DNA from: Metridium senile
Taxonomy: Eukaryota > Cnidaria > Anthozoa > Actiniaria > Metridiidae
Length of the DNA: 64,000 bases
Direction: 5' to 3'
NCBI GenBank assembly: GCA_949775045.1
Contig: OX459104.1
Location: forward strand, 11,765,655 to 11,829,654
Position 1 is the first letter of the stretch. Each line of letters starts with the position of its first letter. This document shows positions 45,467-56,144 of this stretch, in pieces. The notes beneath the pieces were generated by a model. It saw only the letters and a program-made list of their open reading frames with translations. It was not told the origin of the DNA and searched no databases. The position numbers and the translations under genes were made by a program.

Positions 45467-45528
45467 TAGCCTGTGTTCACATACAGAATTTTCTCTCGAG
45501 ATAAAATTCTGTATGTGAACACAGGCTA
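45467..45528. repeat. Perfect 26-bp-arm hairpin
   Basis: TAGCCTGTGTTCACATACAG and six further bases pair exactly with the opposite arm around a 10-base loop containing CTCGAG. Probably a tiny MITE. Confidence 0.9.
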
Positions 45529-45786
45529 TTATATTACATATATTAAAGAAAATATGCATGGTGCATATTATTAACCTGCCTTTTATATATTAGGTGAAAA
45601 ATAAACACTCTTCCCCTCCTTGACAGGCTCCTTCGTTAAAATTAGCATGAGGTTGTGTTTTGGTTAGTTGTGTTTAATATTGTTTAAAATGTTCTTGCCT
45701 AACAAATATACTATTTTGTGACGTGTTTCCAAAAACTATCCATATAACCCTTGGAGGGTTGCAATAATAGAATGCAGGTGTAGATG

Positions 45787-46018
45787 TACACCTACTTGCG
45801 GTAAGGTTGTCATACAAAAATATACATTTGTAATAAAGAAAATAGAACATTTGTGATTTAGTACGATAGGAATTGATTAAAAGACAAAAGAAGATCACTC
45901 AAGCTGAACTCTCTCTTTTGTCTTTTAATTAATTCCTTTCGCACTAAATCACAAATGTTCTATTTTCTTTGTGACAAATGTTCTATTTTGTATGACAACC
46001 TTATTGCAAGTAGGTGTA
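45787..46018. mobile_element. 232-bp hairpin MITE, family shared with 36529-36715
   Basis: TACACCTACTTGCGGTAAGG at the left, inverse at the right. Long inner arms include AAAGACAAAAGA and GAACATTTGTGATTTAG. TA borders. Confidence 0.85.
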
Positions 46019-47890
46019 TAAGAGTCTGAAATAGAGGTAGGGGTTTACATACTAGGGCAAATGTACAGGGCAAATGTACAAGCCAATTTGTTTTCAGTCC
46101 CATAATGCATTAAATGGTTATGTCTGAAATGGAGTTTTTTATGTGTGTTTAAAATTGTTATCAAAAATGGGTAGTGTTTGGAAACACACATAGTGGTTCT
46201 ATTTTTTTCTACACAAGTTTCACAGCAGTTGTTTGTGTACAAAATATTGTTCTTTATATCCAAAGAAGTAGCTGTTTCAATAAATATTGATTATATACTG
46301 AATAGAAAAGTAAAAACACCACTAGGTGAAAAACTGAAATTGTTTATTTGGTGGTAGTTTCAATATGACATATGAAGTATTGATGAAGTATTGTCATACA
46401 TTATTGTGAATAGAAATATACACATCTATCTTACTAAAATAATTTATGGCAAAAGTGTATATTTTTAGTTAGAGACATGAAAATGTAATAGAAAATTATG
46501 CTTTTATATTATGCTTTTATATTATTAATCTGATCAAGTTGAAATTGTAATAAATCATTTATTTATCATTTATTTGACTGTTATTATCATATTTTTCCCA
46601 GAACACTAAAAAGGGGAAATATAACAAATTCCTATGCATTTTATCATATGTATAACAACCAGAGGGTGTGGCCTTTCTAAAATCTTGCTACAAGAGGAAT
46701 GGGGCTTATTATTTAGGAAATACAAAATGAAAAAAATGCTGCATTTATTTCACATAATAATTTGGTATATATCACAGTCATATTATGGGATAATTAAACA
46801 ACTCTTCACTCTGACAGTTCATTGCAAATTCATATAAATTTACAACAATAATTTTGCACACTAGTCACAGTTATAGATTGTTAGTCCAGTCTTACAAATA
46901 AACAATTAAGAATGTATTTTGCAAGCTAGTGTTAGCTGCATCTGGGTTTTTGATATGACCATATCCAACAGCAGTCATTTTACAGTGTTTATGACTGTTT
47001 ACCAACAAGTGAAATCTCTACTTTGTGCCAACCACATTGGGTACAATTATAATCCTTGTCCTGTACCCTCATGTCCTAAGTTTGTATTACCCTAACTATA
47101 GTGCACAAATGTGATCACTAATGTCTTGTTCTTAGACTGTTCTGGTTGAGTGATAGCCACTAAATAAGAACTATATTTGTTAGTAGAGTACAAATATTAT
47201 AGAGTGGATTTAGTAAAAGGGTGAAACATTAGAGTACAAACACTAAAAGTGTGCAACATAAATACCACTAAATACTGCTAAATTATGCAAATTATTTTGT
47301 TCTCTATTGTTTAATCAACACTATTTAGTGGTAAATAGTACAAAGTATTGCACACTTTTAGTGTTTGTACTCTAGTAATACTATTTTGTACTATTTTATG
47401 CTAATTCTATTGTTTTCTATTGTTCAACTAGCATTATTTTGCACAATTTAGTAATTAGTGTTTCGCGCTTTTACTGAATGCACTCTACCTGTGAAACAAG
47501 TAATACTAATTAGTACTAAATAGTGCTAATCAATAGAAAACAATAGAATAATTTAGCATAAAATATCACTTTTTAGTACTATTTATGTTTCACACTTTTA
47601 ATGTTTGTACTCTACATGTACTTAAGAGTTCTGATTAAATTTTTAAACACATTAATTGTTTGCGCTCAATTTATATTTGTTTTATATATTATTTAATCTG
47701 CAAAATGAAACCTTATGCACTGGGGCTTGGATTCACTAACAAAGGAAGTGGGATATTATAGGAATGGCAATTAGTATATTATAAATTGTGAACATGCAAT
47801 GTGTGTATTTAGACTAAATTTGAACAGACAAATTAGATGTAGCAGCCTACCTCTTTCCTCAGGACCCAGTTATATCTACAGTACAATCTA
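46019..47890. other. MITE-rich interior of the 8.1-kb transposon
   Basis: No supported gene. A fold-back unit lies at about 47199-47489 (TAGAGTGGATTTAGTAAAAG facing CTTTTACTGAATGCACTCTA). Inside it, ACACTAAAAGTGTGCAA faces GCACACTTTTAGTGTTTGTA (47245-47374). A partial third unit ends near 47613 with CACTTTTAATGTTTGTACTC. The rest is plain AT-rich sequence. Confidence 0.6.
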
Positions 47891-48958
47891 CTAGTACAAA
47901 TACCCACAGTGATGGAAATAGTTAACAGAATCAGAAGCTGTGATATTGTTCAAGCCATCTATTATTGCCATTTCAGTGAACTGCTGTGCATAGGTCTCAT
48001 TACATCTCAGTGCTTGTTTCATTTGATGGAAACAAAGTTCACATGTGTTAAGGTGGGGTGAGTAAGGTGGCTGAAAGATTAACCTCACACCTCTTACTGC
48101 AAACATTTGTCTAAGTGTTGTCTCAGTCAGTCGTCCATGGTGAAACCCACAGTTATCCATCACTACTATGTCCCCATGCATAAAGACAGGTAGACCACTG
48201 TCCCTTACACAATTAAGAGCATAATTAAAGAAAGCTATCATTTCCTCGCCATTTGACGAACCTAATAATATGTTGAAATAGTCGACACCAAAGACACTGT
48301 GAAGCAGGTTCACTGTGTAAGTTGCATTGGATGCATACCGTTGTATTTCTATGGCTTGCGTCCCCTTGTAACTGTTTCCATACATCCTGTTTGATGTTGT
48401 TTTTACTACGGAGGACTCGTCAAAAAAATGTATCTTCGTTGGACATAGCCCATGCATTCTATCAAGATATTCATCGACTTTCCAAATATTTTCTGGTTGT
48501 TCTCGCGGTATAGAGGAAATTTTTTTATGAGTCATTTCGAGTTTCCCGCGAAGACATTGATTGATTGCTTTTGCAGAAGGTAATTCACCTATATTGCAAA
48601 TACCTTCGAGAAGGAGTCGCTCTCTGATTTCATAAGCATAAACGCTGGGTTTCTGTAGTTTCCATATCTCAATCATTTGTAGAATGTTGTCAGTAATTGT
48701 ATAAGGAATGCTTCCACCTTGTGAGAATGGGGAAACGGTTCTCTGTCGCTGAAAATGTTCAATTATTTTCTGGACTCCCCAATTCGATATCTGCAGTTGA
48801 CGAGAAATCTCCTTATTAGACAAACCACTGTTGCTGAGGCGAATAATTTCTTGACGTATATGGTTCGGCAAAGGCCTTCCCGGCAGATAAACACGACCGA
48901 GTTTATTTCTCGCCGCCATGTTTTCTTGGTCTCCCTGTGTTAGCCAACGATTAACCAA
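47891..48958 (-). CDS. IS630/Tc1/mariner-like DD38E transposase
   Basis: 355 codons open. The likely start is the second Met (residue 14, at 48919) in a good context, giving MAARNKLGRVYLPGRPLPN. Residues 25-75 form a paired-type helix-turn-helix (IRQEIIRLSNSGLSNKEIS). The catalytic triad is IHFFDESSV (D180), VVMDNCGFHH (D268) and PPYSPHLNTCEL (E307), with 38 residues between the last two. The ORF is intact, so this may be a potentially active source for the 40966/49042 ends. It reads inward from the right end, opposite to the accessory gene. Confidence 0.9.
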   Translation of the reverse strand: MVNRWLTQGDQENMAARNKLGRVYLPGRPLPNHIRQEIIRLSNSGLSNKEISRQLQISNWGVQKIIEHFQRQRTVSPFSQGGSIPYTITDNILQMIEIWKLQKPSVYAYEIRERLLLEGICNIGELPSAKAINQCLRGKLEMTHKKISSIPREQPENIWKVDEYLDRMHGLCPTKIHFFDESSVVKTTSNRMYGNSYKGTQAIEIQRYASNATYTVNLLHSVFGVDYFNILLGSSNGEEMIAFFNYALNCVRDSGLPVFMHGDIVVMDNCGFHHGRLTETTLRQMFAVRGVRLIFQPPYSPHLNTCELCFHQMKQALRCNETYAQQFTEMAIIDGLNNITASDSVNYFHHCGYLY

Positions 48959-48998
48959 TCAAAATTCGAATATTGAAATCGATAATCAAACATTTAAA

Positions 48999-49042
48999 TC
49001 ATTAATCGACTCTAGGGGTCAACGCGTGAGCTTGTTTGACTA
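48999..49042 (-). repeat. Right terminal inverted repeat of the DD38E transposon
   Basis: Inverse of 40966-41009, followed by the duplicated TA. Confidence 0.95.
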
Positions 49043-49124
49043 TAATTAAGATAAATTATATACATATATTTTATATATTCTGTAAAGTCCTGAAGAGAAT
49101 TACCGTGTTTAAATAAAGTTAATT
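49043..49124 (+). mobile_element. CR1 copy 1, last 3' UTR segment
   Basis: CTGAAGAGAATTACCGTGTT and TAAATAAAGTTAATT match the 3' end of copy 2 near 62240-62276. It then meets CACACC of the BEL/Pao target. Confidence 0.85.
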
Positions 49125-49340
49125 CACACCAGGAGACACACCGCCAACAGTAAACGATGGGGGCTCCTATTTACTTGCCTGACCTCAAAGGCTATCCACA
49201 TAGAGCTTCTAGAATCTATGGACTCTTTCATTTGCGCTCTACACAGATTATATGCCTTACGTGGACCCACAACAAGGATACGATGCGACAGAGACACAAA
49301 CTTAGTCGGCGGTAAGACAGAGATGGAGCAGGCAGGTAGT
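49125..49340 (+). pseudogene. BEL/Pao integrase fragment, right part
   Basis: TRRHTANSKRWGLLFTCLTS then KAIHIELLESMDSFICALHR and RCDRDTNLVGGKTEM continue the integrase core broken at 27327, in the same frame. D and E residues of the core (RCDRDTN) are visible. The fragment fades after about 49340. Confidence 0.8.
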
Positions 49341-49624
49341 TCCGGACTCTTGCTACTGCGCATCTATTTCGCGCATTTCGTTTTTCATCATTGTGATTTG
49401 ATTTTACATCAAAGTCGCACATTATTCAGTGATATGTTTACTCTCATTATTTCAAATAATTTTTCAAATATAAGGGTATTAACAATCGTACCTGAGACGA
49501 TTTTTACTAGCATATCCCACTGGTCTTTGATCTCTCGAGTTATCTGTGAACTTCTCTATCCCCATACAACATTACCAGGATATGTTTAAGTAGAGCATTC
49601 CCGTAATTTTCAATGTAATGTTTT

Positions 49625-50395
49625 TAGATATGACAACTGCTAACGAAACGGTTTAGAACCAAGTTATCTAGTTATTAGAAACAGATATTAAAAGCCATTT
49701 CTAAATAGCAATGTCTTTACTATAGGAACTGCGCACAATGTTTCATATTATATTAAATCTTGCTATGTATACTATAGGATTATTAACCGAGACCTTGGGC
49801 AGTTTTTCACTATACGGACCTCCCAGCAGGTAAATAACATACATATATGACAACTGCTAACGAAAAATGTTTAGAACCTAGTTACCTAGTTACTAGAAAC
49901 AGATATGAAAAGCCATTTCTAAATACACCTTATGCAAAACGGCAATTCCTTACTTAATCAGTATTAGAAGACACCATTGCTTTTATTAGAAAGAGCACAT
50001 CAAAATTAGTGATATTCCAAAATTTCAATGTAGTAACATAAACTGATCAAAAGTTACAGCGTTTTGAATTTACAAAGATTTGGCTTAAAATTTGCACTTG
50101 GGCCTTTAGAGTCTCGCTTTCGCGTTTTTGGTACATTTTAAATGCCAATAACTCTGGAGTGATTCAACATATGACAACTCAACTCTACAAAAATTACTAA
50201 CTTAGACATGCTCTTTCTTGTAACGGAAAAATATTATTGAAATATTTTATTCTTCATGGTGTTTCGTGTTGCTCGTTTCCAGTCCCTTGCTCTTTTTGCA
50301 TAGGGTGTATATCAATGTCTTTACTATAGGATCTGCGCACGTTTCATATTATATTAAATCTTGATATGTACACTAAAGAATTATTAACCGAGCGT
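49625..50395 (+). repeat. Direct duplication interrupted by a MITE
   Basis: About 165 bp at 49625-49790 (GACAACTGCTAACGAAA ... CTATTAACCGAG-like end) recur at 49843-49925 plus 50311-50395. The second copy is split by the 383-bp MITE. Between them lies CGGACCTCCCAGCAGG. Confidence 0.8.
49926..50308 (+). mobile_element. 383-bp MITE, family shared with 37106-37418
   Basis: CACCTTATGCAAAA at the left and TTTTTGCATAGGGTG at the right with TA on both sides. Its removal reconstitutes the direct repeat around it. Confidence 0.85.
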
Positions 50396-51079
50396 GAGGT
50401 CTGTACGGGAAAATATTTTCCCAACAGACCAAACAAGCGAGGTCAATAAATCGTTTATTTATGGGGTTTTTTTTCTTAGCGACAAAATCCTAAATATTTT
50501 ATCGCTCAATCTCTCATTATTGAATGAATAAAAATACATTAAACACACACGAAACATACTAAAACACTTTTCAGGTATGAAAAGGCAAAACTTTAACAAA
50601 ATATTTATTGAAATACTTTACAAGTTGTTTTTAATTTCCCGGTCTGAAAAAAAAAAATGCGAAAATTGGAACGTTGTCATGGTAACAGTCTGAGATGGGA
50701 ATATATCAGACCGGAAATCAGCCCATCAGAGCATACGTACTAGCGTATCCATATGCAAGACAATTTATTCTAAAAACAAAAACCCCTAAATCAATAAATG
50801 TGAGTTTAAAATCTACACTCTGATATTAATTATTGTCTTTTTATTTTAAGGATATATATTATTTTATATACTTACATAATCAGTAAACCTACACCAGTTT
50901 TGTTTACAATTAATATATGTGAATTTTTAATCTATATACAAATAATATATTCTAATTATGTTTTAAGGATCGGATTAATTTAAGTGATGAAGACGATAAA
51001 GTTATGCAAAATAGTTATCCTAAATAGTTGGGGATTCTGGAGACTTCAAAAGTCTCTTCATAAAAGAGCAACAAAAAGC
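50396..51079. other. Unassigned stretch
   Basis: AT-rich. CCGAGCGTGAGGTCTGTACG at 50395 resembles the inverse of ACCTCGCTCGGTAA at 53810, possible ends of an older element. No gene. Confidence 0.3.
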
Positions 51080-51830
51080 ACTATCCTGCACTTACAAAAG
51101 AGCTCGAAGATGTCATTAAATGGTGTTTTCAACTACATTCGTCCTTTCCAAAAGCCTATAAGATGCTAAAGATAGTGGTATCCTTATTTCACCTGACAAG
51201 AGAGCATTAATAGATTATAGTAATTGTTTTAAGTGTAAAGTAGGGTTTAACTCAAACGTTTTGTTGTACTGAAAAAAAGATTTTGTAAGGAGGTCTAGTA
51301 CTAAACATTATGATATCTGGGTGGATAAATGGATTTGTTGATTTAGGTTCCACTCAGAATTGTATTGACGATTTGGTCTTTATCATCTAAAGATGACTCT
51401 TTTCCTATACCTGAAGAAGCTACTTATATGTTTGTTTTTATGATTTCTAGTCTTTTAGCAGATTGGAGGATGCAATTGTCATTTTTTCCTACAACCAATT
51501 TGCTTTGTTTAATGTTTTTTTGGCAGTGTGTGAAAGAGCTTGAAATGAGAGAATTCAAGGTGCTTATTAGTACCTGTGATGGTGCCTCCCCTCATTGTAA
51601 ATTTTATAAGTATCATAATACACCTGGTGCACTCAAAAGGTACTTTAGTTTACAACACATCCAATCCATATGCTGACTCTCCCAGGCCATTGTATTTTAT
51701 CTGTGAATCAGTACATCTCCTGAAAACTTCCCGAAATAACTGGGAGATAAGACTAGGAAATCGAGGAATAATAATATGTGGACCACCAGGCATCAACTAA
51801 TTGATGCATTTGAAAATGACATAAAAGAAT
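51080..51830 (+). pseudogene. Degenerate P-element (THAP9-like) transposase
   Basis: About 51085-51225 reads YPALTKELEDVIKWCFQLHS then AYKMLK and, after a shift, DSGILISPDKRALIDYS, the P-element pattern before the catalytic domain. About 51430-51800 reads LADWRMQLSFFPTTNL, ELEMREFKVLISTCDGASPH, CKFYKYH and, in another frame, NPYADSPRPLYFICESVHLL then KTSRNNWE, the conserved end of the first catalytic half. At least three frameshifts. No THAP finger or ends were found. Confidence 0.7.
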
Positions 51831-52683
51831 CAAGTTGTTGAAAACAAGTTGTTTACTGACATATTTGCGGCCCATCATCAGGGTAGCAGTGATAATAAAT
51901 AATGTACGCCTTCCGTCACAGGGCGAAGATCACGCAATCTGATTCCAAGAATAATACATACAACAAATCATGAAAATGGATTTGAAAATGTACTGAATCA
52001 CCAAGAAAACATGTAAAGCATGTAATAATGTCTTTCTCTAATATTGCTTTTTGATATCAGTCAAATTAGGAATATTTTTTCGTATTCAAACCATATTGGA
52101 AATGTATTCGTTTACAATATGCTAATTAGACATTAATTCAGTCATTTTACTGAAGTAAACAAAAGAAAATATAGATTTCTAAGCTTTGATTTTTGGAGTT
52201 ATCTAAAACAATCACTCTTAAAGTTCTGTTAAACTTAAATGTGTAAATTGGAACGTAACATACATCGATTTTTGTCGTAATTCGAAAGAGTCCAAACGCA
52301 CCTTTTACGGGCTTTGTCGGAATATTCACCAAAAACTGGCAATTTCACTCGCTTGTACGGATCGCTGTAGATATTTGCCCAGAATAAATTTTACATATTC
52401 TTTAAGAACAATCTTAACTTGTTTAGAATCCGAAGATTTAAAAGTTTCTGAGTTATACCACATATAGAATTTATTTTAAGGTCCAAAATTATAGCGAAAT
52501 TGTCGAACCTCTCAAAAAAAAAACGAAAATAAGCCTATGAGACTAAAACTGCATTGAAGATGTTCCAAAATAGTTCAAAAACAAATATTCTAACATATAA
52601 ATTCCGGAAATTATGTTGGGTCTTTGCAGGACAAGATTAAATAGAACCCAAAAACTGCTTTCATCGCGCGCTTTCTCTGGCTT
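51831..52683. other. Unassigned stretch
   Basis: No gene or clear repeat found. Confidence 0.35.
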
Positions 52684-53697
52684 CACGCCGGGCATAAACG
52701 ACCCCGAAATCGGCATCAGTAAGTGTGCCAAAAAATAAAGAAATCCTATTTATTTTATTATAAGAAGTCCAAATAAGCTGAAAATTGTACAGAATGTTAC
52801 AAATGTGGCATTTATAAAATATTATATTTTAATGGTGTTTTGACGTTTCTGTGACGTCACAGATGGCATTTCCTTTTATGGTTATTTCTTATCCTTGTTT
52901 CATGCATTTACTTCATTAGACGAGAAATACTGTGCAAATAATTTAGACGTTAACCGGAACTTGCAATGACGTTTATAGATAAAGTTATAAAGGATTTAAG
53001 TGTTTGTGACGTCATCATATTTGACGTCATTCTGAATCATAGGTTAATTGTAAAAGTGGTAGAAAGAAGCATGTATTCCATTCAAATTTTAGAAAAGCAC
53101 TTAACTAGTGATATTACTTAAAAAAAGTTGGAAAATTGTTATTGGGTATAATTATTTTAGCATTTTCAAATTCATGTGACGTCATAATGACGTATGCGTT
53201 TTTCTCGCCTTAAATATCTACCTTTGGGTTTCAAAATTCAAAAAACTAAAAACATACGATTTTAGATCATGACTAGTGTAGTCCATGTACGAATTTTAGT
53301 GCCACGTTGATAAGAACTCAAAAAGATGAATGAAGCGATAGTTTTGTGAATGTTTTTAAATATTTTTTGAAAAATTGTGAAAATTAAGAATTTTATAACT
53401 TTGGACTGCCTTGTCCAAATGAGAAACGATTTTCGAATTTGTGTTGGCTATCTCAAGAAGTTTCAAAAAACACATCGTTTGCGTAGATTGAATCATTTTG
53501 AAATTATCTAAAAAGTCATTAGAAAACGATGTTATGACGTCATAATGACGTCACAGCCATAGCCATAACACTAAAAATTATCTTGTTGAATTTGTTTGAT
53601 CAATCCTTATATTTATGCCAAGTTTTATGGAAGTCTAACTTGTAAGTTCCAAAATACTATATCCATGCCGATTTCGGGGTCGTTTATGCCCGGCGTG
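52684..53697. mobile_element. 1.0-kb inverted-repeat element with TGACGTCA motifs
   Basis: CACGCCGGGCATAAACGA plus 15 more bases (52684-52716) and the exact inverse at 53665-53697. CTT precedes the left end and follows the right end. No ORF. The CRE-like palindrome TGACGTCA occurs six times inside. Confidence 0.85.
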
Positions 53698-53937
53698 CTT
53701 GAATTCGGCCGAACCGGTTTTTGGCTATATCTCGGCGACAATTTAATTTTTTGAAAAATCAAACCCACTAGGCCGAATATAAAGAAAATCGATTTTTCTC
53801 TTTTGCCGGACCTCGCTCGGTAATAGTGGACAGTCGCTCTTAAACGTTATGCAGATCAATTCGCTCAAATACAGACGGTCGCTTTGAGTTTAAAAAATAC
53901 ACACACATCAGTAGGGTGAAAAGTAGCGAAGTGCAAG

Positions 53938-54608
53938 ATGGCGACGAGTAATGTAAATACGACGAGTAATGTAAATACGACGAGTAAATTCAAATAAAAA
54001 ATTCCAAGGTATAAATACAGTCAAATTCCCGTTTGTAGCGCTGGATATAAAAAGATCCATAGGAATATTAAGGATGTGCGCATTCAAATCGATAGAAAAA
54101 CACATGAAATTGATCAAATTCAAAACAAGTTAGAAGCGTTACACGTGGAGAAGATTGAAGAGAAAACTAAAACAACTCCTACTAAACTCAAGGAAGGAGG
54201 AGATGAACCAAACACCACCAAGTGCTTTTTCCGAAGTAAAATTGTTACACCAGGTGGAACAAAGAGGAAAGGTAAAGATAATTCTAATTATTATTTTTAT
54301 GAGCGTAATCCTAAACTTTTGTTGTGTTTTCCATTGCAGTGAATACTGCACGCTTACAATTCAAGCTGAATCTAAAAATGATCCTTGATCGAGTAGTTAC
54401 TAAAGACCCCTCTGCTGAAGTCCTTTCTGAGGAACTTTTTGAAAGACTAAAGAAAGATTTACGTTCCGATGACGTTGAGAGATCGAAGGTGATGGGCCTC
54501 GTGTCAGAGATATATTGGGCATTCGGCAAAGGTTCAGAGGAAAGAAAAAACAGTAAGTTTACTAATGGCTTGGACATCCTTTCGATGGTTATCAAACAAA
54601 CAAATTAA
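53938..54608 (+). pseudogene. Unrecognised two-exon gene with early in-frame stop
   Basis: ATGGCGACGAG at 53938 opens a frame with a thrice-repeated GACGAGTAATGTAAATAC stretch, meets TAA at 53995-53997, and continues open in the same frame to a donor at about 54271. The 54018-54271 part encodes a basic/coiled-coil segment (DVRIQIDRKTHEIDQIQNKL). A 67-bp intron ends TTCCATTGCAG at 54339. The second exon encodes LQFKLNLKMILDRVVTKDPS and LVSEIYWAFGKGSEERK to TAA at 54606. No family recognised. A GTAAGT inside the second exon (54553) offers an alternative splice toward the next ORF. Confidence 0.45.
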
Positions 54609-55202
54609 ATGGACTATTTGTCTACGCTTTACATGTCAAGCGAGGAAGAGGACAACATTTGTGCTAAATCTGCACATACTCGTAAGCTGGAATATATATA
54701 TATATAGAATATAATTTATCTTGTTGACTAACTTTAAAAACAATGTTACTGAACTTGCAGAAAGTAGCAGAAGTGAAGTTTCTCCACAAGATAAAATGCC
54801 TAGAAGTGAATTACCACACATACATCAATTGGGATGCAAAGGAAGACTTGACTTTACAGGTACATATATACATATTAATAAAGAACAAAGTGTTTGAACT
54901 GTTATGTAAATTACTTAATATCTATAGATGACAAGTGACAAGCAAAATATCTGTTTGCATTTTGATGGAAGGCCTATTTACATGCATGTCCCTCAAATAT
55001 GCTGAATCTAATGGTTGCTTAATTATTTGTATATAGATCCTTTTTCACATGATGTTAGATGACATGTATCAACTACTTGCAGATGAACTACATTTTTTTT
55101 ACAAGGGATTAAATTGAAATGTTATTGATTCCAGATTCTAATGTAGCTGGCAGTGAAGTTTTAGCGCAGCCCATGCAAGGCTTGACAATCCATGATATGA
55201 AA
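54609..55202 (+). CDS. Unrecognised multi-exon gene or continuation of the preceding gene
   Basis: ATG at 54609 abuts the previous stop (TAAATG). Putative exons are 54609 to about 54681 (YLSTLYMSSEEEDNICAKS), 54761-54860 (SSRSEVSPQDKMPRSELPH) and about 55135-55201 (SNVAGSEVLAQPMQGLTIH), each with GT/AG borders and matching phase. Acidic and Ser-rich, no domain. Any further exons would lie beyond the transposon that begins at 55697. It may be the same transcription unit as 53938-54608 through the donor at 54553. Confidence 0.4.
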
Positions 55203-55482
55203 GGTACAAACATTGTTTTATATTTAACTTACATGAATGTACATATGGTGCCTGCATGTAGATGCTTGTAGAGGACATACACATATAATATGATTTAAAC
55301 TTTAATAAATACGCTAGATATGAATATGAAATATATCTACACTGTATAATATTTATGTTCGATGAATAAGCCATTACTTTTAAATAACATAAAAGTCTTA
55401 CTTTACCCATGGCGTCTTTCTTTTTAATTGGAAACTAGCGAGTAAACTAGTATAGGCTGCGTCGGTGTTTGATATAAATGAT

Positions 55483-55645
55483 AGGTAATAGAATGAAATT
55501 TGTAACACCATAAAAAATGTTGACTTAACTTTACTGACGTTTCGAGCTTTAGCCTTTTGTCGGAGTAAAAAAGTACTAAAGCTCGAAACATCAGTAAAGT
55601 TAAGTCAACATTTTTTATGGTGTTACAAATTTCATTCTATTACCT
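55483..55645. mobile_element. 163-bp near-perfect palindromic MITE
   Basis: AGGTAATAGAATGAAATTTG faces its inverse. About 70 bases pair, with a short loop around CCTTTTGTCGGAG. Confidence 0.9.
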
Positions 55646-55827
55646 GTCTTTCTTTTTATTTAATTATTTATTTACAACACATATAATTGCTCTTATTACG
55701 GTGGCTGATAAGGGCCATCCGATTTTCTGTATATTTTCCAACCTAACCCAACTATTTCGTTTTTATTTTTATGTATCATTTTCGATTTGATAAAACTCGA
55801 AACATTCTTTAATTTTGTCACAAATAT

Positions 55828-56050
55828 TTATAACTCGTCATGACGCGTTATAACTCAACATTTCGTGTTATAACTCAACATTTCGTGTTATAATTCAGCA
55901 TTTAGAGTTATAACTCAACATTTCGAGTTATAACTCAACATTTCGAGTTATAACTCAACATTTCGAGTTATAGCTCAACATTTCATGTTATAATTCAACA
56001 TTTTGAGTTATAACTCAACATTTCGAGTTATAACTCAACATTTGGTGTTA
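55828..56050 (+). repeat. 20-bp tandem repeats, about 11 copies
   Basis: Unit TTATAACTCAACATTTCGAG with minor variants. Lies between the element end and exon 1, the same position as the subterminal repeats at 30150-30410. Confidence 0.9.
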
Positions 56051-56144
56051 CACAACTGTCATTTTTCAAGAATCAGTTGGGTCCCATGTGGATGCCCATA
56101 TATGGTAAAGTGCATGGTTCAGAGGTGTCTTCCTTTCTTTCAAG

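Larger units (their letters stand above)
40966..49042. mobile_element. 8.1-kb Tc1/mariner-like DD38E transposon with accessory zinc-knuckle gene
   Basis: Left end CAGTCAAACAAGCTCACG and right end its inverse, with 43 identical bases (40967-41009 against 48999-49041), flanked by TA at 40964-40965 and 49043-49044. It splits the 3' UTR of the CR1 LINE, whose end resumes at 49045. Inside are a five-exon accessory gene on the plus strand starting 223 bp from the left end, a MITE-rich middle, and the transposase on the minus strand starting about 123 bp from the right end. At 8 kb it is far longer than a usual Tc1/mariner element (1.3-2.4 kb). Confidence 0.9.
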
